NCBI GenBank assembly: GCA_000961655.1
Contig: LADR01000008.1
Coordinates: forward strand, 492,001 to 556,000
DNA: 64,000 nucleotides
DNA from: Desulfatitalea sp. BRH_c12
GTDB taxonomy: Bacteria; Desulfobacterota; Desulfobacteria; Desulfobacterales; Desulfosarcinaceae
Direction of reading: 5' to 3'
Part shown: positions 16,729 to 26,049 of the stretch, in pieces
Layout: each line of letters begins with the position of its first letter
Position numbering within the stretch: position 1 is the stretch's first letter
The notes under the pieces: generated by a model
What the model was told of the DNA's origin: nothing
Database searches by the model: none
The model's input: only the letters and a program-made list of their open reading frames with translations
Translations under genes and position numbers: made by a program

Positions 16729-17148
16729 CTAAAAATCCATTAAAAAACGTTTCAGCAAGATCCTTTCTTCTGGAGTGAACCCAGACAGGAGGTCGTTGTT
16801 GGTCGCTTGCCGCAGGCCAATCAACTCATTTTTCAGATTGTCCGCTTTGGGTGCGGTGTAAAGCCTTTGTGCCCGGCCGTCGTTTGGATCCGATTGCCGC
16901 ACCAGCCAACCGCCTTCCGCCAAGCGTTCAATCACACCGGACAGAGTAGCCTTGTCCAGGACGAGGTGCTTTCCCAACTCCGCGGCGGTGAGGCCCTCCT
17001 GGTACCAAAGGGCTTCGAGTACGAGATGTTGCATGTTGGTCAATCCGTATGGCTTAAGTACCTCCTTGAAACGGCAGTGGGCCTTTTGGTAGGCTTTGGC
17101 CAAAAAGAAGACAATACAGTCGGGCAGGGTTTCGCGGTCCCATTTCAC
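16729..17148 (-). CDS. MarR-family transcriptional regulator
   Basis: A 139-residue winged-helix regulator. The recognition region is LTAAELGKHLVLDKATLSGVIERL, and the wing carries the signature DPNDGRAQ. The start is a GTG at 17148 with AAAGGAG upstream; the longer open frame to 17286 has no ribosome site. MarR proteins usually repress their own and neighbouring genes and release DNA on binding an aromatic or acyl ligand or on oxidation. Its position directly upstream of the acyl-CoA dehydrogenase suggests that gene as a target. Confidence 0.88.
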   Translation of the reverse strand: MKWDRETLPDCIVFFLAKAYQKAHCRFKEVLKPYGLTNMQHLVLEALWYQEGLTAAELGKHLVLDKATLSGVIERLAEGGWLVRQSDPNDGRAQRLYTAPKADNLKNELIGLRQATNNDLLSGFTPEERILLKRFLMDF

Positions 17149-17292
17149 AAGAGAACTCCTTTGTATGCGAACTACATAAGTTGACCCCTGTGTGTCAAAT
17201 GATTTCTTTACCTTGGGACATCGTCGATAGGTGTGCAAGCATGTGTTCAAGTGGGGGAGGGGCCAACGCAGGATAGATGACAACAAAACCCT

Positions 17293-17988
17293 TCAAAAGA
17301 ATGGATTGCGTTCAAGGCCGACTGACCAATGCGTGATCACATCCGATAACTCTTCCAAAACATCTTCGTCGGTTCTGCCTGATTTTTTGGGCACATGAAA
17401 ACCGTGATCGGCGCCGTCCACGACGTGCAGCTCGGCTTTTACATGCACCTGCAATCGGTCGCACATAGGCCGCAGAAGCGCAAGATCGGCCAATTGGTCG
17501 CGCGTGCCCTGCAGAAAAAGCAGGGGCAAACGAACTTTAAACAAGTGCTCGCCACGTTCCTCCGAGGGTTTCCCCGGGGCATGCAGTGGGAATCCGAAGA
17601 AGACAATGCCCTGTACGCCGGGCAGGGCCTCCTGGGAAGCAGCCATCGATGTCATGCGGCCGCCCAGTGATTTGCCGCCAGCTATCAACGGCAGGTTTCC
17701 CCCGTAGTCCCGTGCGGCCGCAACCGCCGAGCGAACGGTCTTGATCAGAATCGGCTGCGGGTTGGGTGCTCTTTTTCCAGCCTCCATATACGGAAACTGG
17801 TACCTGAAGCTGGCAACGCCCCGCATAGCGAGCCGGTATGCCATGCCGCCCATGAAAGTATGCCGTATGCCGGCACCGGCCCCATGTGCGAATACCAAGA
17901 GCCAGCGTGCCTTTTCAGGCCGCATGAGAACAGCGCTGACCTCTCCGGAACTCTTGCTGGCAGTGAAACGGATTTCTTTTTCGATCAT
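17293..17988 (-). CDS. Alpha/beta hydrolase (KANL3/Tex30-like)
   Basis: A 231-residue small alpha/beta hydrolase. HGAGAGIRHTFM early in the chain and the nucleophile elbow GGKSLGGR (G-x-S-x-G, Ser near residue 101) are typical of the Tex30/KANL3-like family, and the end has DGADHGFHVP with the catalytic His. It is cytoplasmic, since no signal peptide is seen. GGAGGG upstream of the ATG fixes the start. It lies upstream of the MarR gene on the same strand. Substrate unknown; a small ester or thioester is possible. Confidence 0.85.
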   Translation of the reverse strand: MIEKEIRFTASKSSGEVSAVLMRPEKARWLLVFAHGAGAGIRHTFMGGMAYRLAMRGVASFRYQFPYMEAGKRAPNPQPILIKTVRSAVAAARDYGGNLPLIAGGKSLGGRMTSMAASQEALPGVQGIVFFGFPLHAPGKPSEERGEHLFKVRLPLLFLQGTRDQLADLALLRPMCDRLQVHVKAELHVVDGADHGFHVPKKSGRTDEDVLEELSDVITHWSVGLERNPFF

Positions 17989-18049
17989 GTCGCACCCTCC
18001 ACGCTTAATTTTCCAACTTGCGCCCGCGCCGCGTCAGCCTTGAGATTTA

Positions 18050-20752
18050 CTAACCTACAATCAAATCTTTCAGTGTATGTTCGTCAAAGGGAAGGTAGCG
18101 GGGCACTGATTCGTCGATGACGGCGGATTCGATTTCTTTTTTGATGGTTTTCAGATCGTTCACTTTTTCTTCGATCGAATCGCGGGTGATAAATCGGTAC
18201 ACCGTGACGGGCTGGTGCTGGCCAAGGCGGTGGCAGCGGTCGATGGCCTGGTTTTCGACTGCGGGATTCCACCAGGGGTCAAGGAGAAAGACGTAAGAGG
18301 CTTCGCTCAGATTGAGGCCCGTTCCGCCCGCCTTAAGGGAGATGAAAAAGGGGCAGGGGCCTTCATGGGATTTAAAAGACTGGACGACAGCGGCGCGGTC
18401 GGTGGTGCGCCCGTCAAGGTAAAAAGTGGGAATTCCGTGTCGGTGAAAAAGTTCCTGGATGAGTTGAAGGTGCCGCGTGAATTGGGAAAAAATCAAGATT
18501 TTGTGTCCTTCGGCGAGAATCTCCACGGCGGCGTGGACGACTTCCGCTGTTTTGCCGCTGCCCAGGGGCTTGCGGCTGTCTTTAACGGCCAGACGGGGAT
18601 GGCAGGCGATCTGCCGGAGCCGGAGGATCAGGCGCAGTATGTGAAAGGGCCGAGATCCGGTCATGGCAGCCATCTCGTCACGGGCAGTCGCAAGGGCCTG
18701 GTCGTAAATGGCTTTCTGGTCTTCCGCGAAATCGCAGTAAATGGTCACCTCCGTTTTCGGGGGAAGTTCGGCAAGCACCTGCGATTTCAGTCGCCGGAGG
18801 ATATAGGGGTGTGTTTTTTTCCGGAGTCGTTCCAGATCTTTGGCGGTGTCGTAGTGTTCCTTGAACGAGGCAAGATCCTCAAGAAATCCGGGCATCAGAA
18901 AATCGAACTGACTCCAGAGGTCTGCCGCGGAATTCTCCACCGGCGTCCCGGTGATGGACAACCGTGAGCCCGACGGGATGTGCTTGACCGCCCGCGATGT
19001 CATGGTGTCGGCATTCTTGATGGCCTGGGCTTCATCGAGGATCACGTACTCCCATTCTACGGTGCACAGCAGAGGTGTTTCGGTGCGCAACATGCCGTAG
19101 GAGGTGAGAATGATATGATGTTTTTGCAGAAATGCAGGCGTTCTGTTCCTGTCCGGCCCCGCGAAAGCATAGGTCGACAGGTCGGGGGCGAATTTTCTGA
19201 TTTCAAGCCCCCAGTTGAAAATGAGGGTCTTGGGGGCGATCAGCAGCACGGGGCGGTTGAGCGAGCCTTCCTCTTTCAGGCTTTTGATCAAGGCCAGCAC
19301 CTGAACCGACTTTCCGAGTCCCATGTCATCGGCGAGTATGCCGTTCAGGCCAAAATCTTTTAACGTCCGCAACCAGTTGAACCCCAGGACCTGGTAAGGA
19401 CGCAGAACCGTTTCGAGTTCTGTGGGGACCCGGTAGTGCCGGACGCCTGCCATCCCGCCACCGAAACCGCACAAGGCGTCGAAAGAGGGATCGGTGTGAA
19501 CATCTTGCTGACCGTCCAGACAGGCGCGCACGGTTGTGAAATCGGCTTTGCTGAAGGTGACGAGATCGTGGCCCACGGTGCCGTTCTCTGAAAGTGCCGC
19601 AAGAACCCGGCGCACTTCGCCGGATATGATTCCCAAGGAACCATCGGGCCTTTCCACATAGCGCTTGCCCTCCTGAAAGGCCTGAAACAGACGGTCCACA
19701 CCGATCGGAAAGTCTCCTGAAAAAACGGTTCCTCCCACGCGCAGGTGCTGCTGGTGCATTCGGACACGCCAGCGGACAGACACCGGCTGCGTGATTTTCC
19801 GGCTTCCGATCTTCACTGCAAACCCGTGGTTTTCAAGCGAGGGCACCAGGGATTCCAGAGGGCGATCAGGGGCACGCCAATTGAAATCGCGGTCCGGTCT
19901 TGTGGAAAAACCGTGGGACAGAAGAATGGCCTTGAACCCTTCTTCCGCCGGATGGTTCCGGTGAATTTCCATGCTGCGGCGGATGTCGATGATCACCGCG
20001 CCAGCGTCGTTGTCCTTGACCGTATTGCCTTCGTAAACAAAGTACAGCCGGGCTTTGGCCGCCTGCTCATTGAAGCTCACAACCGCCTGCGCGGTGGCAT
20101 TCCGTACGGGTCGAATTTCATTTTCCCCAACGTTTTTGATGCGCAACTTGTCGGGTTGATTTGAGAGATTTTCGAGCAGACGGTCTCTTTCTCTGTCGGC
20201 AAGAGGTTTGTCCGTGGGGAGTCCTTTGAGAAAGGAGAAAGGCAGGTCCTGACGCAACTGGACGATGCGATTTCCTTTGATCAGGGTGATGGGCATGGCC
20301 TGAACGATGATGTCCGCCTCGGCCAGGGTGAGATTTCCCAGGTGAAGCGACAGGCATCCGTTCTGGACACCGATTTCGGGGATTACGTTTTTGTCGATGC
20401 GGAACGTTGTGGGCGCGCCGTTTGGGTGACTCAAAATCCGCCGTTTCTGGCAGGCGGTGACGAACATGAAAAGATGGCGGGAAGCAATCCGAAGACGGGT
20501 GAATTCCTGATCGCGATTGAAAAACCGGGCTTCGTTTTTTCTGAAAGCCATTTCGCATTCCAGAGCAGTTCTGAACAGGGTTTTGTCAGGCATACGGGCC
20601 GCGACGGTTTCAAGGTCCTTGACGTAGAAGATTTTCGTGCTCTTGGGGATCACCCAACGTCCCCGGTTGAAAAGCGCGGGTGTCAAAACCACAGTGAACT
20701 GCTCGTTTTTTTGGGACAGATCTTTGTCGTAGGTGAAGATGATATTTTCCAT
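18050..20752 (-). CDS. SNF2-family DEAD/DEAH-box helicase
   Basis: A 900-residue Swi2/Snf2 ATPase of the bacterial HepA/RapA-related type. Motif I is LADDMGLGKSVQ, motif II DEAQ in VILDEAQAIKN, motif III SITGTPVEN, motif V AGGTGLNL and motif VI QAIDRCHRLGQ. The first 400 residues are a lineage-specific region. These enzymes translocate on double-stranded DNA to remodel protein-DNA or polymerase complexes and are often found near defence genes, but no defence partner is adjacent here. There is no good ribosome site before the ATG at 20752, so the true start could be slightly inside. Confidence 0.92.
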   Translation of the reverse strand: MENIIFTYDKDLSQKNEQFTVVLTPALFNRGRWVIPKSTKIFYVKDLETVAARMPDKTLFRTALECEMAFRKNEARFFNRDQEFTRLRIASRHLFMFVTACQKRRILSHPNGAPTTFRIDKNVIPEIGVQNGCLSLHLGNLTLAEADIIVQAMPITLIKGNRIVQLRQDLPFSFLKGLPTDKPLADRERDRLLENLSNQPDKLRIKNVGENEIRPVRNATAQAVVSFNEQAAKARLYFVYEGNTVKDNDAGAVIIDIRRSMEIHRNHPAEEGFKAILLSHGFSTRPDRDFNWRAPDRPLESLVPSLENHGFAVKIGSRKITQPVSVRWRVRMHQQHLRVGGTVFSGDFPIGVDRLFQAFQEGKRYVERPDGSLGIISGEVRRVLAALSENGTVGHDLVTFSKADFTTVRACLDGQQDVHTDPSFDALCGFGGGMAGVRHYRVPTELETVLRPYQVLGFNWLRTLKDFGLNGILADDMGLGKSVQVLALIKSLKEEGSLNRPVLLIAPKTLIFNWGLEIRKFAPDLSTYAFAGPDRNRTPAFLQKHHIILTSYGMLRTETPLLCTVEWEYVILDEAQAIKNADTMTSRAVKHIPSGSRLSITGTPVENSAADLWSQFDFLMPGFLEDLASFKEHYDTAKDLERLRKKTHPYILRRLKSQVLAELPPKTEVTIYCDFAEDQKAIYDQALATARDEMAAMTGSRPFHILRLILRLRQIACHPRLAVKDSRKPLGSGKTAEVVHAAVEILAEGHKILIFSQFTRHLQLIQELFHRHGIPTFYLDGRTTDRAAVVQSFKSHEGPCPFFISLKAGGTGLNLSEASYVFLLDPWWNPAVENQAIDRCHRLGQHQPVTVYRFITRDSIEEKVNDLKTIKKEIESAVIDESVPRYLPFDEHTLKDLIVG

Positions 20753-21245
20753 AATTGATCAACTATCAAAATATCTGAAAATAGCCAATACGATGGGGTG
20801 CGCCAGCCAGGGCCATCGCATGTAAACCTTGGCACGTAGCGTGCAATTATGAGATTCTTTACTTGGCTCAATATCTATCGTGCTGAAATCCGGTGATCCG
20901 GGTGGGTGGTCCGCGCCACCATCCATTCGATTAAGTGAGGCAATAAGGCATGCTCCGGACGGGCCGCAAACTAAGCTGCGCTCAAACAGTGCGGCCCTTA
21001 TGTCCTGCGCACGCCTTATGCCTCACTAAATCTCATGGCTGACGTGGCGCGGACCACCCACCCGGATCACCTCTTCCGTGCTAACCCTGAAAACGAATTT
21101 GGGTATCCTGAGAGAGGTTTTTTACATGCGATTGCCCTGGTGTGCCAGCGCGGGGTTGATATCTGACTTGGCGCCACCGCAATCCTGGCATGACGGGTCG
21201 CCGCAAGCCGGATCTGCCTCTGGTTAAAGTAACTTTTTCAGGACG
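20753..21245. other. Repeat-containing intergenic region
   Basis: About 490 bp between the SNF2 gene start and the cyclase gene stop, both leftward. Most of it is the nested palindromic repeat at 20895-21068 with short flanks. No gene seen. Confidence 0.5.
20895..21068. repeat. Nested palindromic repeat element, copy 2
   Basis: The clearest copy of the element. Outer arms gatccgggtgggtggtccgc and the exact complement gcggaccacccacccggatc; middle arms gtgaggcaataaggc / gccttatgcctcac; inner arms gggccgca / tgcggccc. The whole 174 bp can fold into one long cruciform. It lies upstream of the SNF2 gene. Same layout as 2028-2196. Confidence 0.75.
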
Positions 21246-22787
21246 TCATTCAATGGTAAAAATGTCGATGGTTCGCGAAATGCCCTTTATTTCCGTTGGG
21301 GGCAGTTTTTTGAAGGAAAATGGACCGTCCACCCGGGCACACGTGGCCGCACTGACGATAATTTCAGTCCCGTGGATCTTGTTCAGGGCCTGCAGCCGGG
21401 AAGCCAGGATGACGGTATCTCCAACCATGGCATAGGACAAGCGATTGGGGCTGCCGATATTGGCCGCGACGACGTCGCCGGAATGTACCCCGATCCCGTG
21501 GCGAAGCGGTTCAAAGCCGCGTTTGTGAAGATCTTCATTGACCTGGGCCATTTTGTGGGTCATTTCAAGGGCTGCGTTGATCGCCAACTGCGCATGGTTC
21601 TGCCGAGGAATAGGTGCGCCGAACACTGCCTCAATTTCATCGCCCACAAATTGAAGCACCAATCCATGATGGGCATGAATGACGCTTTCCATTTCTTCAA
21701 AATAGCGATTGATGATTTTAATCACCTCCCTGGGCGGCAATGCTTCGGTCATAGGCGTAAAATCTCTCAAATCGCAAAACAGCATGGTTACGTTTTTCAG
21801 TTCACCATCCAGTGGAATACGACCGGACAATATCTCGTCACGTACTTCTGGCGCCATGTAACGCCCGAACATTTCCTTGACCAGATCGCGTTCTTTCAGG
21901 CCCACCGTCATCTGATTAATCACATCGCCGGCATACCCCATTTCATCATTGGAGGTCACACGGACCTGACGGTCGAAGTTGCCCATCCGAACCGCACTGA
22001 GTACTTCAACGATACTTTGCAACGGACGGGTCAAGTTGCTTTTGACAATGAAAGTAATCAGGATGCCGGCCAAAATGAAGATCAAAGAATTATAGGTGAT
22101 GCTGGCAAGCATCTGTTCGACCATATTCGGAGCAGGCAGCGCCGACGTCGTTAAATTATGAAGCACGCCAACTAATGATATTAAAGGCACGATATTACAA
22201 GCCAGCAGCAGGGCAGTCATTCGGGTGCCGATGCGGATGCGAATGGTTCGAGGAATCACTGACAGCCCGCCCTGGGGAAAGAGGAACGGTATCATTACGC
22301 TTTGGAGCACTTTTTCGAGCATGAAAAATGCCGTGATGCTGGTGATGAGGCCTGTATGGAAACTAAGAAAGAACAAATATCGGATGCTATTGGATTCTGC
22401 GCCGGCGATCCAGGCGGCCGAAGAGAAGACAATGGCTGCTGAAAGCCATAGCGCGAAGTTCATCGCAATCATAAAGAAAGGTTCATTCAAGGTTCTTCGA
22501 CGTGCCTTCAGCGCCAATGCTTCGGTGGGTGTTCCGCTCTTGAAGCATATCGACAGGTAAGATCGCAAAGGCCGCTCGTAAAAGAGCATCAGTGTGAATC
22601 CGACAAAAAAGGCGCAGGAAGAAAAAACAGGATTGATGGTATCCACCAAATTAAGAATTGGAGCCGGAAGCGGTCTTTTGATAATACCCGTAATGAGCTG
22701 AACGGTCCCATAGCCGAAGAGGTTTGATGTAAAATTGGCGATCAGCATGGCATTTTTCAGGAGAAAGCGCCGACCTCGTTCATTCAT
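21246..22787 (-). CDS. Membrane class III adenylate/guanylate cyclase
   Basis: About 513 residues: six hydrophobic segments in the first 225 residues, a HAMP-like linker (LTRPLQSIVEVLSAVRMGNF) and a C-terminal class III cyclase domain. The catalytic domain shows both metal-binding Asp positions (LFCDLRDFT and QFVGDEIEAVFG), the loop HSGDVVAANIGSPNRLSYAMVGD and the ending KGISRTIDIF. The product, cAMP or cGMP, cannot be fixed by eye. The second of two adjacent Met codons (22787) is preferred because its spacing from AGGAGG is better. The membrane part suggests it senses an envelope or lipid signal. Confidence 0.9.
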   Translation of the reverse strand: MNERGRRFLLKNAMLIANFTSNLFGYGTVQLITGIIKRPLPAPILNLVDTINPVFSSCAFFVGFTLMLFYERPLRSYLSICFKSGTPTEALALKARRRTLNEPFFMIAMNFALWLSAAIVFSSAAWIAGAESNSIRYLFFLSFHTGLITSITAFFMLEKVLQSVMIPFLFPQGGLSVIPRTIRIRIGTRMTALLLACNIVPLISLVGVLHNLTTSALPAPNMVEQMLASITYNSLIFILAGILITFIVKSNLTRPLQSIVEVLSAVRMGNFDRQVRVTSNDEMGYAGDVINQMTVGLKERDLVKEMFGRYMAPEVRDEILSGRIPLDGELKNVTMLFCDLRDFTPMTEALPPREVIKIINRYFEEMESVIHAHHGLVLQFVGDEIEAVFGAPIPRQNHAQLAINAALEMTHKMAQVNEDLHKRGFEPLRHGIGVHSGDVVAANIGSPNRLSYAMVGDTVILASRLQALNKIHGTEIIVSAATCARVDGPFSFKKLPPTEIKGISRTIDIFTIE

Positions 22788-23184
22788 CATGCCCTCCTGT
22801 TCGAGCTTAGAAAAGAAAGTCGAAAAAGATTTTATATCGATAAGAAATGCCCGCCGGCAACGTCACGCCGCCGCCTGGGGCATGCGAGTTGTCAGTAGGA
22901 TAGCATCGGCACACCAATCGCGCCAATCCAAAAGTGGATGTGCCATGGTGGTCGATCATTGCAACCCGGGTTGGCGATTTATGGCATTGACCTGAGGATA
23001 ATCGGATTTAGATTCGGATAACTGGTTATACACTTCGGTCAAGTGAGATACCGATGTGAGTGACGTAAAGTGGCGCGGACCACCCTCCCGGATCACCTCC
23101 TCTGTGCCAATCCCGAATACACTTCGCCAAATGTCACTGAGCGAACTGGATAAAATTCGGATATTATATCCGCAGGAGAATGTC
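22788..23184. other. Repeat-containing intergenic region
   Basis: Region between the divergent cyclase and small membrane-protein genes. It holds an arm-only copy of the dispersed palindromic family at 23020-23117. Both promoters should be here. Confidence 0.4.
23020..23117. repeat. Partial copy of dispersed palindromic family
   Basis: Contains ggttatacacttcggtcaag, then gtggcgcggaccaccctccc and ggatcacctcctctgtgcca. It matches the arms of the nested element but lacks the inner hairpin. Confidence 0.65.
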
Positions 23185-23403
23185 ATGGATATTAAAGAAT
23201 GCAAGCAAGAGCGACTTTCGAGTCGGACCATCGGCTTTATCATTGTGATCGTGTCACTTCTGCTGTTAGGGATCGGAATGATCATTTTGCCGGTCGTGGG
23301 CTTCATTTTTGCGCTGCCCCTGATCATTCTTGGGGTCACGATGATAGTGGCGCCTGAAAGTAAGGCGTGCCGCTTGATCAGGCAGCGCCTTAAGGCACGA
23401 TAA
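23185..23403 (+). CDS. Small membrane protein, unknown function
   Basis: A 72-residue protein. The start at 23185 follows an AGGAG site. It has a basic, hydrophilic N-terminus (MDIKECKQERLSSRT), two hydrophobic segments (FIIVIVSLLLLGIGMIIL and FIFALPLIILGVTMIVA) separated by a short turn, and a basic tail (RLIRQRLKAR), so a two-TM hairpin in the inner membrane with both ends probably cytoplasmic. Family not recognised; many Desulfobacterota have similar short proteins. Confidence 0.65.
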   Translation: MDIKECKQERLSSRTIGFIIVIVSLLLLGIGMIILPVVGFIFALPLIILGVTMIVAPESKACRLIRQRLKAR

Positions 23404-23506
23404 GCGCCCAGCTGCAGAGTTTTGCTGTTGTGTGTGGGCGTAAGTTCCTTCGCCCCGGTGCTGTGGGGACGGTAATGAATGTGACCAATGGGAAAAGGAG
23501 GACGCC

Positions 23507-23670
23507 ATGAGTGTGCTCGTCGCAAAGCCGGCCCCCGACTTTACCGCACCTGGGGCCATGCCGAACGGCATCATTGAACGGTTAAGTGTCGGACCTGAAA
23601 GGCAAATATGTGGTCCTTTTTTTTCTGGCCCCTCGATTTTACATTTGTCTGTCCGACCGAGATCATTGCA
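23507..23670 (+). pseudogene. AhpC-type peroxiredoxin fragment with frameshifts
   Basis: The start MSVLVAKPAPDFTAP follows an AAAGGAGG site and is a typical AhpC N-terminus. The sequence then needs two frame changes to go on: DLKGKYVVLFF in one frame, and PLDFTFVCPTEIIA in another (23629-23670), including the peroxidatic Cys. Nothing of the remaining ~130 residues follows. It is therefore a degraded remnant, not a working enzyme. Confidence 0.8.
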
Positions 23671-24648
23671 CATGACCGGCGCATAGAGGTCTCCTAAAGG
23701 TGACGACCTGTAGGCCGGAAACGGGCTTGCCCGCCGGTCTCGCGTGCGCCCCTCTCGATTTGTTCAGACACCAGTGCTCCTGTAAACGATAGGACACTAT
23801 CATTTGGCACAATACCAAACCCTGCTTCCTTCCTTTTTCTAGGTGGGTGTTTATAACCGCCCCCTGCTACGGGCATCTGATTCTGACAAATATTGTCAGC
23901 GGCCTGCCCCAAATTTGGCAAAATTCAGCGTTGCTATGGCGGTCATAATGTTTGTTACACAGCATTATCTGGCCAACACGGGCATCCCTGTTGTGTCCCA
24001 CCCACCGTCCCGGCACAACGCCCCGTTTCAGTCGTAGAGGCGAACCTTGTGTGCGCCCGCGTCCACCGCACGGGCATCCTAAACAAAAACGCACCCCCAT
24101 AAAATGCACCGGGCGACCACAAGGTTAGCCCCTACAGCCTGAACGAAGATTCCAGAACTATTCGAATGGCAGATTTAATCAATTTTATCACTTTTGTAAG
24201 ATGAAAATGGGATGGCACCGCCGAGTTCAATATTCCAAAATATCAAATCAGCCCCATTTGAGGCATATTTATTGCAGAATGATTCCTCTCTGAAGGTCGC
24301 CACAGCGTTGGGATGCCTTCTCCCGATCATAGTGCCAATTTATAATTGTCCTGTCCAGACGTCCGGGCCTGAACCCTGAACGTGCGATATTTTTGTTTAG
24401 TACTTGCGCATGAAGACCTAAGTTTTGTCATATTACCCGGCCGGCGTATCCGAGCCGGCTGCAGGGCTTAGCGATAACGTCAAGCTTTTGACCTGCAAAA
24501 GTGTTTTGAAAAATGCACGCCACACGCGTTGTGCGGATAGGGGGTGATCAAACAACGTATTCGGTTTTTAGACTTTTTACAAAGGTCATCATAAATAATC
24601 GAAATCGATCATTTTTCTAAACCGGCATGTATCGGACAGGGCGGTCAA
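23671..24648. other. Intergenic region upstream of chemosensory cluster
   Basis: Nearly 1 kb without a gene. It holds the inverted GTAGGGGCGAACC-type repeat pair at 24034-24136 and the likely promoter of the chemosensory cluster, which I cannot place with confidence. Short open frames on both strands are unsupported. Confidence 0.45.
24034..24136. repeat. Inverted pair of GTAGGGGCGAACC repeats
   Basis: The left arm gtagaggcgaaccttgtgtg (24034) and the right arm ccacaaggttagcccctaca (about 24116) are inverted copies of the same 25-bp word. One more copy, taggggcgaaccgtgtgttc, is at 51201. This second repeat family is distinct from the gatccgggtgggtgg family. Confidence 0.7.
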
Positions 24649-26049
24649 GTGATAAAAATGAGCGAAATGAGTTTAGATCAAATCCAATTGATGCCGGGTG
24701 GCAACCCGACTGGTTACATCACCGGCCTGCCGGTCAGTAGTTTGATACAAGTATTAGAGCTTGAAAGAAAAACCTGTACATTGCAGGTTTTTGCCGGAGG
24801 CAAAAAAGGGTCTCTTTATGTTCGAAGGGGTGTTGTGCTCGATGCGGAAACAGACACATTGCGTGGAGAAGATGCCGCCATTAGCATTCTAGGATGGGAA
24901 AGTGCGCAGATCAAAATAGTTGAATCATGCAATGTAACTGACCGCGTTATTCAATACTCGCTGACACGGCTTATCCTCGATGCATCCAGGCGTAAAGATG
25001 AACAGAATGCCGCGAAGGATTTCTATAGCGATCTCCAACAAGCCATATGCCTGATCGAAGGCAACCATTTCAAAGAAGCGCATGCGCTCATTACCAACCA
25101 TCTGAAAACCAACCCAACAGACTGTAAGGCATGGCTGTGGTTTTCACGTTGCCTTGGAAGTCTGCAAGCCATATCGGCGGCACTGGCAAAATGCACGCAA
25201 CTTGCGCCTGATAATCTGCAGGTGATTGAAGAATTACGCAAACTCGAGCATGCTTACTTACATGTCAAAGCGTCGCCGGTGCGCCGGTGTCCTTTTTGCT
25301 GGTCACCCCTGGATCGTATCGCCAATCATTGCCATTACTGCAAAGCAAAGCTGATCATTTCACAGGCCCTCAGGCAAAATTCGCTGGAGCAGGTGGAATC
25401 AAAATTTCTTATCGATGCGATTACACGTTACACGGATGTTGTTGCCCGTGAAAAAAATGTCAAGGCCATGTTTTATTTAAGCTTGGCCAACTGCAATCTC
25501 AACAAGGTTGAAGAGGCTCTGGACTTGCTCAATGAAGCCTCTCGGGGCAATCCGGACAATAAATTCCTTTCCGATCAGCTCACTACCGTGGTCAACCACA
25601 TGGCGGCCAGGTTGACTATTTATGAGAACACCGTGGCGGCACAGACAAAGGAAGCGGCCCCCATACTCTCCGCTGTGCAGCCAAAAAAGAAAAAAATACT
25701 GGTCGTCGAAGACAGTCCGACTACCCGCAAGGTTATTGTGCTGACGCTTAAACCCAAAGGCTACACACTGGTGGAGGCCCAAGATGGGCTTGAAGCGCTG
25801 AGCAAAATTGACCAAGAGCGGCCGGATTTGATTCTGCTCGATATTATTCTGCCAAAAATGGACGGCTATCGTATTTTGTCCATCATTCGAAAATCTCCTG
25901 AATTGAGAGATACACCAGTCATATTATTGACAAGCAAAGACAGCCTGATGAGCAAGGTCAAGGGAAAACTGGCCGGTTCGACGGCGTATTTGACTAAACC
26001 CTTTGAGCCTAAAGATCTGGTTGAGGCGGTTCGCAAGCATATCAGGTAG
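24649..26049 (+). CDS. DUF4388 (PatA N-terminal-like)/TPR/zinc-ribbon response regulator
   Basis: A 466-residue multi-domain signalling protein. Residues ~20-120 form a DUF4388-like domain (GYITGLPVSSLIQVLELERK, then GSLYVRRGVVLDAETD); ~125-205 are TPR-like; ~213-235 a four-Cys zinc ribbon (CPFC and CHYC with a His); ~240-325 are more TPR; and ~350-466 a receiver (ILVVEDSPTTRKVI, phospho-acceptor Asp398 in LILLDIILP, Lys in LTKPFEP). Receiver-bearing DUF4388 proteins act downstream of CheA-type kinases in type IV pilus and gliding systems. The start is GTG at 24649, though an ATG at 24658 is also possible. It opens the chemosensory cluster and abuts the CheW gene. Confidence 0.85.
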   Translation: MIKMSEMSLDQIQLMPGGNPTGYITGLPVSSLIQVLELERKTCTLQVFAGGKKGSLYVRRGVVLDAETDTLRGEDAAISILGWESAQIKIVESCNVTDRVIQYSLTRLILDASRRKDEQNAAKDFYSDLQQAICLIEGNHFKEAHALITNHLKTNPTDCKAWLWFSRCLGSLQAISAALAKCTQLAPDNLQVIEELRKLEHAYLHVKASPVRRCPFCWSPLDRIANHCHYCKAKLIISQALRQNSLEQVESKFLIDAITRYTDVVAREKNVKAMFYLSLANCNLNKVEEALDLLNEASRGNPDNKFLSDQLTTVVNHMAARLTIYENTVAAQTKEAAPILSAVQPKKKKILVVEDSPTTRKVIVLTLKPKGYTLVEAQDGLEALSKIDQERPDLILLDIILPKMDGYRILSIIRKSPELRDTPVILLTSKDSLMSKVKGKLAGSTAYLTKPFEPKDLVEAVRKHIR

